Assembly: GCF_000374525.1 (NCBI RefSeq)
Contig: NZ_KB894570.1
Location: forward strand, 835,065 to 899,064
Direction: 5' to 3'
Origin: Amorphus coralli DSM 19760
Lineage (GTDB): Bacteria; Pseudomonadota; Alphaproteobacteria; Rhizobiales; Amorphaceae
DNA: 64,000 bases
The translations under genes and the position numbers were made by a program. This document shows positions 1-8,410 of the stretch, piece after piece. Numbering within the stretch: the stretch's first letter is position 1; each line of letters opens with the position of its first letter. Under the pieces are notes generated by a model that was not told where the DNA came from, searched no databases, and was given only the letters and a program-made list of their open reading frames with translations.

Positions 1-1023
1 CAGCGCGATGGAAGCCCCCCACTGGGCCTCGGGCAGGTTGTTGCGCCCGAACGCCGTCACCGATCCCGGTCCCATGAAGAACGAGCCGCCGAACACGAAG
101 GCGGACGCCAGCACGCCAATCGCGCCTGGCACGACGAGCGGCAGCAGCGTGGCCACCCCCGTCGCCGTGCAGGCGAGCGCCATGGGGACGCCGCCGGAAT
201 GGCGCGCCAGCACCCCGCGCCACAGGAGCGGCGAGGCCATCACCATGATGCCGATGAGCGACCACATGGCCGCCACCAGCCCCACCGATGCCTGCTCCTC
301 CCGCATCCAGGCCACGATGAAGGTCAGGTAGACGATGTAGCCCACGGCGAAGAGGAAGTAGGCGATCAGCTCCAGGCTCATCGCCGGCCACGGCAACCGG
401 CCCGGTTTCGGCGCGGCCGAGCCGCGGGTTCCCGGCGCCACCGAACGGACCACCCAGGCGGTCGGGATCAGCGTCACGAGGCTCACGAGCCCCATCCCGA
501 TCCAGACCTCCGGCCAGGCGGCGGGATTGCCCTGCAGCACGAAAGGCAGCGTGCTGCCGGACAGGAACATGCCGATGCCGCCGCCGCCGAAATAGAGCGC
601 GATCGCCGCCGCCGATCGCACCGGCTGGCCCCGGAAGACGGCAGAGACCATCGCGCCGCCGGCAATGAAGGCCGGCGCGCCGCCGACGCCTGCCAGCACG
701 CGCCAGAGAGTTAGAAACCAGAAATTCTCGGTGAAACCGGAGAAGAGAAGCGCCACGGCCGTCAGCGCCATGCCGGCGGCGAACAGAACCCGCGAGCCGA
801 GCCGCGCGATCAGCGTCAGCCCGACCAGCGCGCCGATCAGGTAACCGAGCGCGTTGGCGGTGTTGATCCAGCCGGCCTGGGTGTAGTTCCAGCCGAGATC
901 GTCGCGCATGGCCGGCAGGATCAGCCCGTAGGCGAAGCGGGCAAAGCCGTTGCTGACGGCGGGCGCCAGCGCCAGCGCGCCGACCAGCAGCCACTGGCGG
1001 ACGGGGGTCTCTTCCGGCTTCAT
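1..1023 (-). CDS. MFS transporter, YbfB/YjiJ (MFS_4) type, C-terminus cut by window edge
   Basis: The reverse frame is open from an ATG at 1023 to the left edge (341 codons, no stop seen). The protein is strongly hydrophobic with repeated membrane segments. It opens with a short polar stretch, MKPEETPVRQW, then a first helix followed by the FARFAYGLILPAMRDDLGW motif, and then the GWINTANALGYLIGAL helix that is characteristic of YbfB/YjiJ-like major facilitator proteins. About ten helices are visible and the last one or two lie outside the window. The substrate is unknown; members are inner-membrane exporters or permeases of unassigned specificity. The gene stands apart from the ABC operon by 335 bp, and nothing nearby suggests a substrate. 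Confidence 0.82.
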   Translation of the reverse strand, partial: MKPEETPVRQWLLVGALALAPAVSNGFARFAYGLILPAMRDDLGWNYTQAGWINTANALGYLIGALVGLTLIARLGSRVLFAAGMALTAVALLFSGFTENFWFLTLWRVLAGVGGAPAFIAGGAMVSAVFRGQPVRSAAAIALYFGGGGIGMFLSGSTLPFVLQGNPAAWPEVWIGMGLVSLVTLIPTAWVVRSVAPGTRGSAAPKPGRLPWPAMSLELIAYFLFAVGYIVYLTFIVAWMREEQASVGLVAAMWSLIGIMVMASPLLWRGVLARHSGGVPMALACTATGVATLLPLVVPGAIGVLASAFVFGGSFFMGPGSVTAFGRNNLPEAQWGASIAL

Positions 1024-1358
1024 CGGATTACGGCCAGAGGCCGCGCCATACCCTGCCGGCGGACAATCTCCGATGCCTGGCGGTCGTGTGCCATGCCGCC
1101 TCCCTCCGCGATGCGCACCCGTCCCCGCGGATCGGATCAGTTGCCCGGTCCGGGGACATCTTCTCGTTGCCGGGATTGAAGACGGCCTTCCGGTGGCTGT
1201 CCACCGCCGCCGGACGCGCGGCTGTCATGCAGGACAGGACGGGATTTGGGGCCGGCGCTGCGCGGGCAACGTCCCGCGCTGTTTCCGCAGCTCTGCGCAA
1301 TATCGCGCACGACTGCGCAAGGTCCGCGGTGCGCAGAACTGCGCACCGCCAGGGCCGG
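1024..1358. other. Intergenic region with TGCGCA cluster
   Basis: This 335-bp gap separates the MFS gene start from the end of the ABC importer operon. I see no credible gene in it. Its right third (about 1291-1349) carries several TGCGCA or CGCGCA words and ends in a perfect 11-bp palindrome, listed separately. The left part should contain the MFS promoter, but no clear -35/-10 pair was found. Confidence 0.6.
1326..1349 (-). terminator. Perfect 11-bp inverted repeat after the ABC importer operon
   Basis: GCGGTGCGCAG and CTGCGCACCGC flank a 2-nt AA centre. The repeat begins 10 nt past the stop of the last permease gene. As RNA it could form a 10-bp stem with a 4-nt loop, but no U-run follows, so it is a weak intrinsic terminator at best. 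It could equally be a dyad protein-binding site. Confidence 0.4.
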
Positions 1359-2207
1359 TCAGCCCTTGATGCCGCGCAGCTTCTCCCCGCGCCGGCGCAG
1401 CAGTTCCATGGCCGTCAGCAGCAGGATCGACATGGCCACGAGGATCGAGGCGAGTGCCAGGATCGTCGGACTGATCTCCTCTCTCAACCCGGAGAACATG
1501 CGCACCGTCATGGGTGTCTGTTCGGGGCCGGCCAGGAAGATCACAACGACCACCTCGTCGAGGGAGGTGATGAAGGCGAACAGACCGCCCGCGATCACGC
1601 CCGGCAGAAGCAGCGGCAGGATGATCTTGAAGAAGGTCGTCACCTGGTTGGCGCCCAGGCTGGCGGAGGCCCGCAACAGCTGTTCGTCGAAGCTCGACAT
1701 GGCCGCGGTCACGGTGATCACCACGAACGGCGTGCCCAGCACCACGTGCGCCATGATGATGGCGAAGAAGGTGTTGGCCAGGTTAACCCGCGCATAGAAG
1801 GAGAACAGCGCAGCCGCCGTGATGATGAGCGGCACGATCATCGGCGAGATCAGGAGCGCCGTGATCGCCGCGCGGAACGGCATGTGCCGACGCGACAGGC
1901 CGAGCGCCGCCAGCGTGCCCAGCGACGTGGACACGATGGTCGACGAGATCGAGATGATGAACGAGTTCCGGATCGAGAACAGCCATTCCTCGCTGCCCAG
2001 CAGGTCCTCGTACCAGCGCAGCGAATAGCCGGCAGGGTCGAAGGACAGCATCTTCTCGGTGAAGGTGAAGTACGGCTCCGCGTTGAAGGAGAGCGGCACG
2101 ATCACCAGGATCGGGAAGATCAGGAACAGGAAGATCAGGGCGCAGATGATCCGGTAGCTGTAGTACCAGATCCGCTCGCCGGTGCCGGCATAGGCAGGAA
2201 GCGACAT
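1359..2207 (-). CDS. ABC importer permease, PotC/YdcV-like
   Basis: A 282-residue inner-membrane protein of the binding-protein-dependent transport permease family (BPD_transp_1). About six membrane segments are visible, starting near residue 18. The cytoplasmic EAA-type coupling loop lies at about 176-203 (LLRASASLGANQVTTFFKI). It would form the second half of the translocation pore with the permease encoded just upstream. ATG 2207 is preceded by a good GGGAGAGG ribosome site. It is the last gene of a four-gene reverse operon: ATPase, binding protein, permease B, permease C. Family resemblance points to polyamines, opines or related cationic compounds, but the substrate cannot be read from sequence. 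Confidence 0.9.
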   Translation of the reverse strand: MSLPAYAGTGERIWYYSYRIICALIFLFLIFPILVIVPLSFNAEPYFTFTEKMLSFDPAGYSLRWYEDLLGSEEWLFSIRNSFIISISSTIVSTSLGTLAALGLSRRHMPFRAAITALLISPMIVPLIITAAALFSFYARVNLANTFFAIIMAHVVLGTPFVVITVTAAMSSFDEQLLRASASLGANQVTTFFKIILPLLLPGVIAGGLFAFITSLDEVVVVIFLAGPEQTPMTVRMFSGLREEISPTILALASILVAMSILLLTAMELLRRRGEKLRGIKG

Positions 2208-2222
2208 GACGGGTCCTCTCCC

Positions 2223-3527
2223 CTATCCGAACTTCAGCCGGTCGACGCCGACGAGCTTGTTGAAGGCCCAGTAAAGCACCAGCACCGCCAGCAGCAGGAT
2301 GGTGGCCAAGGCCGCCGCGAGCCGCAGCTGCGCCGTGGACCCTGTCATGTTCTGCGCGATCAGGTTGGAGATGAAGATACCCGTGTCGCCACCCACCAGG
2401 GCCGGCGTGATGTAGTAGCCGATCGCCAGGATGAAGACGAGCAGCACGCCGGCGGCAAGCCCGGGGATCGTCAACGGCATGTAGACCGTAACGAAGGCCC
2501 TGAGCTGGGTTGCGCCGAGCGAGCGGGCTGCCCGCATATAGGATGGAGGGATCGTCTTCATCACCGAGTACAGCGGCAGGATCATGAACGGCAGCAGGAT
2601 GTGCGTCATCGCGATGATCGTGCCGATCTGGTTGTAGATCATGCGTATTCGGTTGTTGTCGTCGATGACCCCGAGCCACACCAGCGTGTCGTTCAGCACG
2701 CCCTGCTGTTGCAGAAGCACGATCCACGCCGACGTTCGCACCAGCAGCGATGTCCAGAACGGCAACAGCACAAGGATCATCAGCAGGTTCGACGACTTCA
2801 GTGGCAACGTCGCCAGAAGGTGGGCAATCGGGTAGCCCAGAAGAATGCAGAGGGACGTTATGAGAAGGCTCATCCAGGCCGTTCTGAGGAACAGCATCCG
2901 GTAGACCTGGTAGGATTCCGGCCGTTCGACGATCTCGCCCTGTGGCGAATATTCGTAGTCGAAGGCGAGCAGATAATAGACCGGGGTGATCGTGCGCGTT
3001 TCGCGCTTGATCAGGCTCCAGAATTCGAGGTTTTCCCAATCCTCGTCCTCAGCGATGAAAGCCTCCTTGTAAGGAGGGCTCATCTCGTCGAGATCACGCG
3101 CCGTGCCAAGAACGGTTGAGCGGGCGCCGGGAATTTCACGGTTGATGCGCGCGGCGGCGCGACCGAGGGTGCGGTTCTCGAGCCCCACCTTCATGTCGTC
3201 GGCCATGGCCGCGAAGACGGCTTCCGGCGGCACTTCCTGACCATCCCATGCCTGGATGGCGGCAGCCGTCTTCGGAAGATAGTCCGCCACTTCCGGGTTA
3301 CGCACGGAGCGCGAGATCATCTGGCCGATCGGAATGGCAAAGGTGATCAGAAGAAAGGCCAGCAGCGGAAGGACGAGGAAGAATGCCTTGCGCCGGGCGC
3401 GGGACTCGGCGCGACGAAGCGAGACCTTGAGCGGGGTACCGTCGGCGGTGGTCAGCGAACCGGGGGTCTCATCGCTCCCCGTCGGGGACGAGCTCTGACC
3501 GTGGCCTGCCGCACTGCTATCGCTCAC
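2223..3527 (-). CDS. ABC importer permease, PotB-like, with large periplasmic loop
   Basis: The GTG at 3527 is taken as start because AAGGAG lies 8 nt upstream; a longer open frame to 3593 adds an arginine-rich stretch without a ribosome site. The 434-residue product has a polar N-terminus and a first membrane helix at about 47-70. A long soluble insertion of roughly 140 residues follows before the remaining helices. The EAA coupling loop is at about 330-357 (ARSLGATQLRAFVTVYMP). The extended loop between helix 1 and helix 2 is periplasmic in this PotB subgroup and may help dock the binding protein. The gene ends 15 bp before the partner permease. Confidence 0.88.
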   Translation of the reverse strand: MSDSSAAGHGQSSSPTGSDETPGSLTTADGTPLKVSLRRAESRARRKAFFLVLPLLAFLLITFAIPIGQMISRSVRNPEVADYLPKTAAAIQAWDGQEVPPEAVFAAMADDMKVGLENRTLGRAAARINREIPGARSTVLGTARDLDEMSPPYKEAFIAEDEDWENLEFWSLIKRETRTITPVYYLLAFDYEYSPQGEIVERPESYQVYRMLFLRTAWMSLLITSLCILLGYPIAHLLATLPLKSSNLLMILVLLPFWTSLLVRTSAWIVLLQQQGVLNDTLVWLGVIDDNNRIRMIYNQIGTIIAMTHILLPFMILPLYSVMKTIPPSYMRAARSLGATQLRAFVTVYMPLTIPGLAAGVLLVFILAIGYYITPALVGGDTGIFISNLIAQNMTGSTAQLRLAAALATILLLAVLVLYWAFNKLVGVDRLKFG

Positions 3528-3612
3528 CGGGCGCTCCTTCGCGGAATTCGGGGACCGGCGGACACGCGGCGCTTGTCGTCTTCGACGCCACAACGCTCAG
3601 CCGGGAGTGCGA

Positions 3613-3642
3613 CCCGGGCACGGCGATGATGCCGCGCCCGGG
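3613..3642 (-). repeat. Strong stem-loop between binding-protein and permease genes
   Basis: CCCGGGCACGGC and GCCGCGCCCGGG flank a 6-nt GATGAT centre, 19 nt after the binding-protein stop. On the transcribed (reverse) strand the single imperfect position becomes a G-U pair, giving a continuous 12-bp stem. No U-run follows. This is the classic site for a hairpin that protects the binding-protein message and lowers permease expression. Confidence 0.6.
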
Positions 3643-3661
3643 CCGGGTTCGTCAGTCCGGC

Positions 3662-4759
3662 TTACTGGGCGAGCCAGGCGTTGAAGCGCTCTTCGAGCGA
3701 GTCACCGTAGTCGGCCCAGAAGTCGGTGTTGAACTGGACGGCGTTGTCGAAGTTGCCATCCGCCGTCGGCATGTGCGGCATCATGTCGATGCCCAGCTCG
3801 GCGTGCTTGCCGATCAGCGGCACCGACGACTTCCGCGCCGGGGCGTAGGAAATATACTTCGCCTGGTCGGCGAGGCGCTGCGTATCGGTGGCGAACTTCA
3901 GATATTCCTTGATCAGCTCTTCGTTGCCGGTATCGACCGGAACGACCCAGCCGTCGACTTCGAACATCTGACCGTCCCACATGATCTCGAACGGCTGGTC
4001 CTCGTTGACCTGCGCGTTGAAGATGCGGCCGTTGTAGGCGGTGGCGATGGTCGCCTCGCCGTCAGCCAGCATCTGCGGCGGCTGGGCACCTTCCGACCAC
4101 CAGATCACGTTGTCGCGGATCTCGCCGAGCTTCTCGAACGCGCGGTCCTGGCCTTCCTGGGTGGCGAGCACGTCATAGACCTCGTCCGGCGACACGCCGT
4201 CCGCGATCAGCGCCCACTCCAGGTTCTTCTGCGGGATGTTCTGCAGGGCACGGGTGCCCGGGAACTTCTCGGTGTCCCAGATGTCCGCGATGGTCTGCGG
4301 GCCACCGTCCGGGAACGCTTCCGTGTCGTAGGCGAACATGGTCGCGTAAAGGATCTGCGGAACGAAGCAGTCGCCCAGAGTGCCTTCGATGAAGTCTTCC
4401 GAGGCGGGTTCGCCGTTCGGGCCGGGAGCCAGCCACTCGTCGGCCGGGATCTCCATGATCAGGCCTTCGTCGCAGGCCCGCTTGGCGTCGGCCTGGAGCA
4501 TGTCGACGACATCCCAGGTGACGTTGCCGGCCTCGACCTGCGAACGAATGCCGGCCAGAGCCTGGGCGGACTTGTCCTCCTGCAGGATCTTCGTACCGGT
4601 CTGCTCGGCGAAAGGCTGATGGTAAGCCTTGTCCTGCGATTCCGTGTAGGCGCCGCCCCAGGAGACGATAGTCAACGACTTGTCCTGGGCCTGGGCCGCC
4701 GCAAGGGCGACAACGGAGGCCGCCATCGCGAGCGAAACGCTCTTAGCTGTGGTCCTCAC
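3662..4759 (-). CDS. Periplasmic solute-binding protein, spermidine/putrescine-type
   Basis: A 365-residue extracellular solute-binding protein of the PotD-like group (COG0687 type). It starts with a Sec signal peptide (MRTTAKSVSLAMAASVVALAAAQAQ), probably cleaved near residue 25. The mature protein begins KSLTIVSWGGAYTESQ, a hallmark start for this family. No lipobox Cys is present, so it should be free in the periplasm. GTG 4759 has AAGGAG 8 nt upstream. It would deliver ligand to the two permeases encoded downstream. The ligand is not certain; polyamines, opines and related compounds are all found in this family. Confidence 0.9.
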   Translation of the reverse strand: MRTTAKSVSLAMAASVVALAAAQAQDKSLTIVSWGGAYTESQDKAYHQPFAEQTGTKILQEDKSAQALAGIRSQVEAGNVTWDVVDMLQADAKRACDEGLIMEIPADEWLAPGPNGEPASEDFIEGTLGDCFVPQILYATMFAYDTEAFPDGGPQTIADIWDTEKFPGTRALQNIPQKNLEWALIADGVSPDEVYDVLATQEGQDRAFEKLGEIRDNVIWWSEGAQPPQMLADGEATIATAYNGRIFNAQVNEDQPFEIMWDGQMFEVDGWVVPVDTGNEELIKEYLKFATDTQRLADQAKYISYAPARKSSVPLIGKHAELGIDMMPHMPTADGNFDNAVQFNTDFWADYGDSLEERFNAWLAQ

Positions 4760-4846
4760 TTCTGCTCTCCTTTTTTTCTCTGGATCGCGGTTTCAGCGTA
4801 CCCGAGGCGCAGAGCCGACCCGGGCATTCGATCGCACACGGGCGGG

Positions 4847-5980
4847 TCAGGAAATGGCGATCGGGTCGAGCGCGCGGCAGTCCGACGCGTGCCAGCCGAC
4901 CTTCGTCGTTTCACCTTCCCTCAGCTCGTGCTCGTCGTGCTTGTTCGGGACCTTGACGATGAACTCGTCATTGCCGGCCACGCTGAGGCGGGCCCGGATG
5001 TGGTCTCCGAGGAAGATCAGCTCGAGGATCTTCGCCTCGAGAATGTTCGCGTAGTTGTCCGGCGGCAGGATCTCGATCCGCTCGGGACGCAGCGACAGCG
5101 TCGTGCGGCTGCCCGGACCTTCGATGTTCACCGGGTTTGCGGTCACGGTGCCGCCATGGTCGAGCTCGACCACGCATTCCTTGCCGCTCACGTCCTTGAC
5201 TGTTCCGGACAGCTTGTTGTTCTCGCCGATGAACTGGGCAACGAACGAATTCATCGGACGTTCGTAGAGGTCTTCCGGCGTCGACAGCTGCTGGATCTTG
5301 CCGTCGTTGAAGACCGCCACGCGGTCCGACATCGTCAGCGCTTCGGTCTGATCGTGGGTCACATAGACCACCGTCACGCCGAGATTTTCGTGAATGTGCT
5401 TGATCTCGAACTGCATCTGCTCGCGCAGCTGCTTGTCGAGAGCCCCCAGCGGCTCGTCCATCAGGATGAGGTTCGGTTCGAACACCAGGGCACGGGCGAC
5501 GGCGACACGCTGTTGCTGACCGCCGGAGAGCTGGGCAGGACGGCGGCTGCCGAACTGCGGGAGCTCCACCATGCCGAGCGCACGGTCGACGCGGGTCTGG
5601 ATCTCGCTCTTGCCCATGCCCCTCACCTTCAGCGGGTAGGCGAGGTTCTCCGCGACGGTCATGTGCGGGAACAGGGCGTAGTTCTGGAAGACCATGCCGA
5701 TGCCCCGCTTGTGCGGCGGCACATCGTTGATGGGGGCGTCGTCGAGGTAGATCTCCCCGTGCGTCGCCGGCTCAAAGCCTGCGAGCATCATCAGGGTAGT
5801 TGTCTTGCCGGACCCCGAAGGGCCGAGCATCGTTATGAATTCGCCCCGAGAAATATCAAGATTTAAGTCTTTAACGACGAGTGTTTCCCCGTCGTAGCTC
5901 TTCTGGACACTCTCGAAACGGACCGTGGCCCCGGCCTGATCGGCCGTGACTTCATTTGCTGATGTCGCCACTGTTCCCAC
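4847..5980 (-). CDS. ABC importer ATPase, PotA-like
   Basis: A 377-residue cytoplasmic ATPase. Walker A GPSGSGKT is at 53-60, the Q-loop near 98, the signature LSGGQQQRVAVARAL near 150, Walker B LILMDEP at 170-176 and the switch His in YVTHDQTEA near 208. The C-terminal hundred residues form the TOBE-type regulatory domain usual for PotA/MalK-class proteins. It is the first gene of the reverse four-gene importer operon. GTG 5980 is the furthest in-frame start and a GTG three codons later (5971) is equally possible. The 143 bp upstream, ending at nlpD, should hold the operon promoter, but none is clear. Confidence 0.92.
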   Translation of the reverse strand: MGTVATSANEVTADQAGATVRFESVQKSYDGETLVVKDLNLDISRGEFITMLGPSGSGKTTTLMMLAGFEPATHGEIYLDDAPINDVPPHKRGIGMVFQNYALFPHMTVAENLAYPLKVRGMGKSEIQTRVDRALGMVELPQFGSRRPAQLSGGQQQRVAVARALVFEPNLILMDEPLGALDKQLREQMQFEIKHIHENLGVTVVYVTHDQTEALTMSDRVAVFNDGKIQQLSTPEDLYERPMNSFVAQFIGENNKLSGTVKDVSGKECVVELDHGGTVTANPVNIEGPGSRTTLSLRPERIEILPPDNYANILEAKILELIFLGDHIRARLSVAGNDEFIVKVPNKHDEHELREGETTKVGWHASDCRALDPIAIS

Positions 5981-6123
5981 GCGTGTTGGTTCGCTTTCGC
6001 GTAATCACGCATGGGGAACGTCCGGCCGTCAACCCCCGGCCCCGATCAGCCCAAAATTTCGCCGTAATATGGCCTCGAATGCCCAAGACGCAGGCTGCCG
6101 GTTCGTCCCGGATTTGCTGGCGT

Positions 6124-7410
6124 TCAGGCCCCGGAGAGATGAGGCAGCGGATCGACCGGCTGCGAGCCCTTGCGCAACTCGAAGTGGAGTTGCGGCTGGG
6201 AGACAGAACCGGTTGCGCCGGCCTTGGCGATCACCTGACCGCGCTGAACCGTCTCGCCGCGTTTCACCAGAAGCGCTTCGTTATGGGCATAGGCCGACAC
6301 CCAGCCGTCCTTGTGCTGGATGAGAACGAGGTTGCCATAGCCCTGCAGTTCGTTGCCGGCATAGATCACGGTGCCCTTCTCGGCCGCCTTGACGGGCGTG
6401 CCGGCCGGGACGGCCAGGTTGATGCCGTCGTTGTTGGCGCCGTCGGACTGCTTGCCGAAGCCGGCGATGATGCGGCCGCGAGCCGGCCAGCGGAAGCCGT
6501 CCGCGCCGTCCGACGTGGGCGGCGGCGCCTGCTTGGCGGCCGGCTCCTCGGTCGCGTCCGTCTGGGTGACGGCGGCCCCGGCCTTCGCGGCCTCGGACGG
6601 CAGCGAAGCGACCTGCACCTCCTGCGCCGGCTCGGCCGGGGCCGGGTTCGGCTGGTTGTTGTCGAGAGCGGCCTTCTGCTCGTTCAGCGTCGTCTGCGGC
6701 GCTGCCGTGGCGGTTTGGGTCGATGCCGGCTGCGGAGCGGAACCGTTGCCGGGGATCTTCAGGGTCTGGCCAATGCGGATACCTCCATCGGGGGAGATGT
6801 TGTTCGCCGCCAGAAGTTCGGTCGGGGTGACACCGGTGGCACGGGCGATCGACCAGGCCGTATCGCCGGGCTTCACCGTGTAGGTGCCGGACGACGAGGC
6901 CTGCGCTGCGGGCTGCTGCGCCGGAGCGGTGGCGGCCTGCTGCACGGGCGCGCTGCCGACGGTGTACTTCGGAACGACGAGGCGGGTACCCGGCTGAAGC
7001 TGGGTCCCGGGCGAGATCCGGTTGGTGGCCGCAAGCGCATCGGCCGGGACGCCATAGCGCGTGCTCAGGGACTGGAGGGTGTCGCCGTACTGGACCACGA
7101 TCGGCGTGCCGCCCGCCGTGGACCAGCCATTGTAGCTCGCCGCGGCACCGCTGATGGCGTTGGGCGAGGCATAGGTGGGCTGGCCCAGGGAGGACTGCGC
7201 CGTGCCGGGCAGCGACCCGGTGACGATCTGGTCGTCTCCCGATCCGTCCAGAAGCGCCTTCTGATTCGGCGTGGAGCCCGCGTAGATCGGCGCTCCGGCG
7301 AACCGCGAAACGTCGGCGCTGCAGCCGGCGGCGAAGGCTGCGACGAGTGTCACGGCAACAGCCCGACCGACCGCCCCGTTACCCCTGCCTTGCGTCACGT
7401 TCGAGAACAT
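6124..7410 (-). CDS. nlpD: NlpD-like LysM/LytM lipoprotein, likely amidase activator
   Basis: A 428-residue outer-envelope lipoprotein with signal peptide and lipobox FAAGC (Cys 30). Two LysM peptidoglycan-binding domains lie at about 103-147 and 176-220, and a LytM (peptidase M23) fold at about 310-425. The LytM metal site is degenerate: the usual H-x-G-x-D segment reads NDGINLA (327-333) and the final H-x-H reads QLHFELR, with the first His replaced. It should therefore not cut peptidoglycan but, like NlpD and EnvC, activate cell-wall amidases during septation. It lies downstream of pcm, a usual neighbour in proteobacteria. The 286-bp gap from pcm holds two palindromic elements. Confidence 0.9.
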   Translation of the reverse strand: MFSNVTQGRGNGAVGRAVAVTLVAAFAAGCSADVSRFAGAPIYAGSTPNQKALLDGSGDDQIVTGSLPGTAQSSLGQPTYASPNAISGAAASYNGWSTAGGTPIVVQYGDTLQSLSTRYGVPADALAATNRISPGTQLQPGTRLVVPKYTVGSAPVQQAATAPAQQPAAQASSSGTYTVKPGDTAWSIARATGVTPTELLAANNISPDGGIRIGQTLKIPGNGSAPQPASTQTATAAPQTTLNEQKAALDNNQPNPAPAEPAQEVQVASLPSEAAKAGAAVTQTDATEEPAAKQAPPPTSDGADGFRWPARGRIIAGFGKQSDGANNDGINLAVPAGTPVKAAEKGTVIYAGNELQGYGNLVLIQHKDGWVSAYAHNEALLVKRGETVQRGQVIAKAGATGSVSQPQLHFELRKGSQPVDPLPHLSGA

Positions 7411-7590
7411 GGATGGCCACCCTGCGTCAAAAGTGTGATCTGACCTTTAGAAAACACGGGTAACGTTGACGAAGGTTTAAGCGGGTCGGAAAAATCCGGC
7501 CGAGTCCGCGGGAGTGGCATGCGCGAGGTCCCGCGATCCGTGGACCAGGCCGACCAGCGCGCGGGACATTTGGGGGGAACTCCTTCCAAC

Positions 7591-7636
7591 GCAATCGCGG
7601 ACGGAAAACTGCATTCGCCCCTTTTCCTGCGATTGC
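7591..7636 (-). repeat. Palindromic element, locus 1 copy A
   Basis: Outer arms GCAATCGC (7591-7598) and GCGATTGC (7629-7636) are perfectly complementary. They enclose GGACGGAAAAC, a 10-11 nt variable centre and CTTTTCCT. An inner inverted repeat GGAAAA/TTTTCC nests inside. It is the first of two tandem copies with a 61-bp period, both preceded by CCTTCCAAC. Confidence 0.85.
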
Positions 7637-7651
7637 GCGCGACCTTCCAAC

Positions 7652-7696
7652 GCAATCGCGGACGGAAAACCGCAAGTGCACTTTTCCTGCGATTGC
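7652..7696 (-). repeat. Palindromic element, locus 1 copy B, abutting the pcm stop codon
   Basis: It has the same 8-bp arms as copy A, GCAATCGC (7652-7659) and GCGATTGC (7689-7696), around a 29-nt core beginning GGACGGAAAACCG and ending ACTTTTCCT. The element ends exactly one base before the reverse-strand stop codon of pcm (7697-7699). In pcm mRNA the hairpin therefore begins at the first base after the stop. Confidence 0.88.
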
Positions 7697-8377
7697 TTAG
7701 AGCCGCTCCGCGACGCCGTGGACCATGGGGACGAAGCGCACCGCGCAGAGCGAAGACCGCTCCACCTGGCCGTTCGCCCGCGTCAGCTTGACCAGATCCT
7801 GCACCGTTCCCGACGCACCGACGGGGATCACCATGACGCCTCCCTCCGCCAGCTGGGCGACGAGGCTTTCCGGAATCTCTTCCGCTGCGGCCGTGACCAC
7901 AATCCGGTCGAACGGAGCCTGCTCCGGCCACCCCTCGAAACCGTCGCCGATGCGGGTTTCGACATTCTCAAGCTTGAGCGCATTGAAGCGGTCCTCGGCG
8001 TAGCGCTTGAGCGAGCGGTAGCGCTCCACCGTGTAGACCTCCCGGGCCAGCCGGGCGAGAACCGCGGCCTGGTAGCCCGACCCCGTCCCCACCTCCAGCA
8101 CCCGGTGATGGGGCTGGACGTCGAGGGCCTCCGTCATCATCGCAACGATGGTCGGCTGGGAGATGGTCTGGCCGCAGTCGATGGGCATGGCCCGGTCAGC
8201 GTAGGCCAGCGCCTGGTGGCGCGAGGACAGGAACAGGCGGCGGGGAATGCCCTCAATGGCACCCAGCACGCGCCGGTCGCGCACGCCGTTGGCGCGGAGC
8301 TTGAGGATCAGCTCCGCCAGCGCGATCCGGTCGGCCTCGGTAGGTTCGCCGTCGAGATGGTCTTCGCTGTCGGTCAT
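7697..8377 (-). CDS. pcm: Protein-L-isoaspartate O-methyltransferase
   Basis: A 226-residue cytoplasmic repair enzyme. It methylates isoaspartyl residues in aged proteins with S-adenosylmethionine so that they can revert to aspartate. The family segment PIDCGQTISQPTIVAMMTE lies near 68-86 and the SAM-binding motif I VLEVGTGSGYQAA near 98-110. Length and order match the family. ATG 8377 is used; the C-terminus ends AERL just before the palindromic array. It sits directly downstream of surE (33-bp gap), the usual pcm-surE pairing in proteobacteria. Confidence 0.95.
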   Translation of the reverse strand: MTDSEDHLDGEPTEADRIALAELILKLRANGVRDRRVLGAIEGIPRRLFLSSRHQALAYADRAMPIDCGQTISQPTIVAMMTEALDVQPHHRVLEVGTGSGYQAAVLARLAREVYTVERYRSLKRYAEDRFNALKLENVETRIGDGFEGWPEQAPFDRIVVTAAAEEIPESLVAQLAEGGVMVIPVGASGTVQDLVKLTRANGQVERSSLCAVRFVPMVHGVAERL

Positions 8378-8410
8378 CGGACGCCGTTTACCCGCGCCCG
8401 CGCAGCCGGT

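Noticed and set aside
1086..3119. 677-codon forward open frame across the permease genes
   Set aside because: The translation is Arg/His/Gln/Asp-rich without family likeness and lies antisense to two clear permeases. High-GC DNA keeps such shadow frames open.
3626..5866. 746-codon forward open frame antisense to the binding protein and ATPase
   Set aside because: Shadow frame of two well-supported reverse-strand genes.
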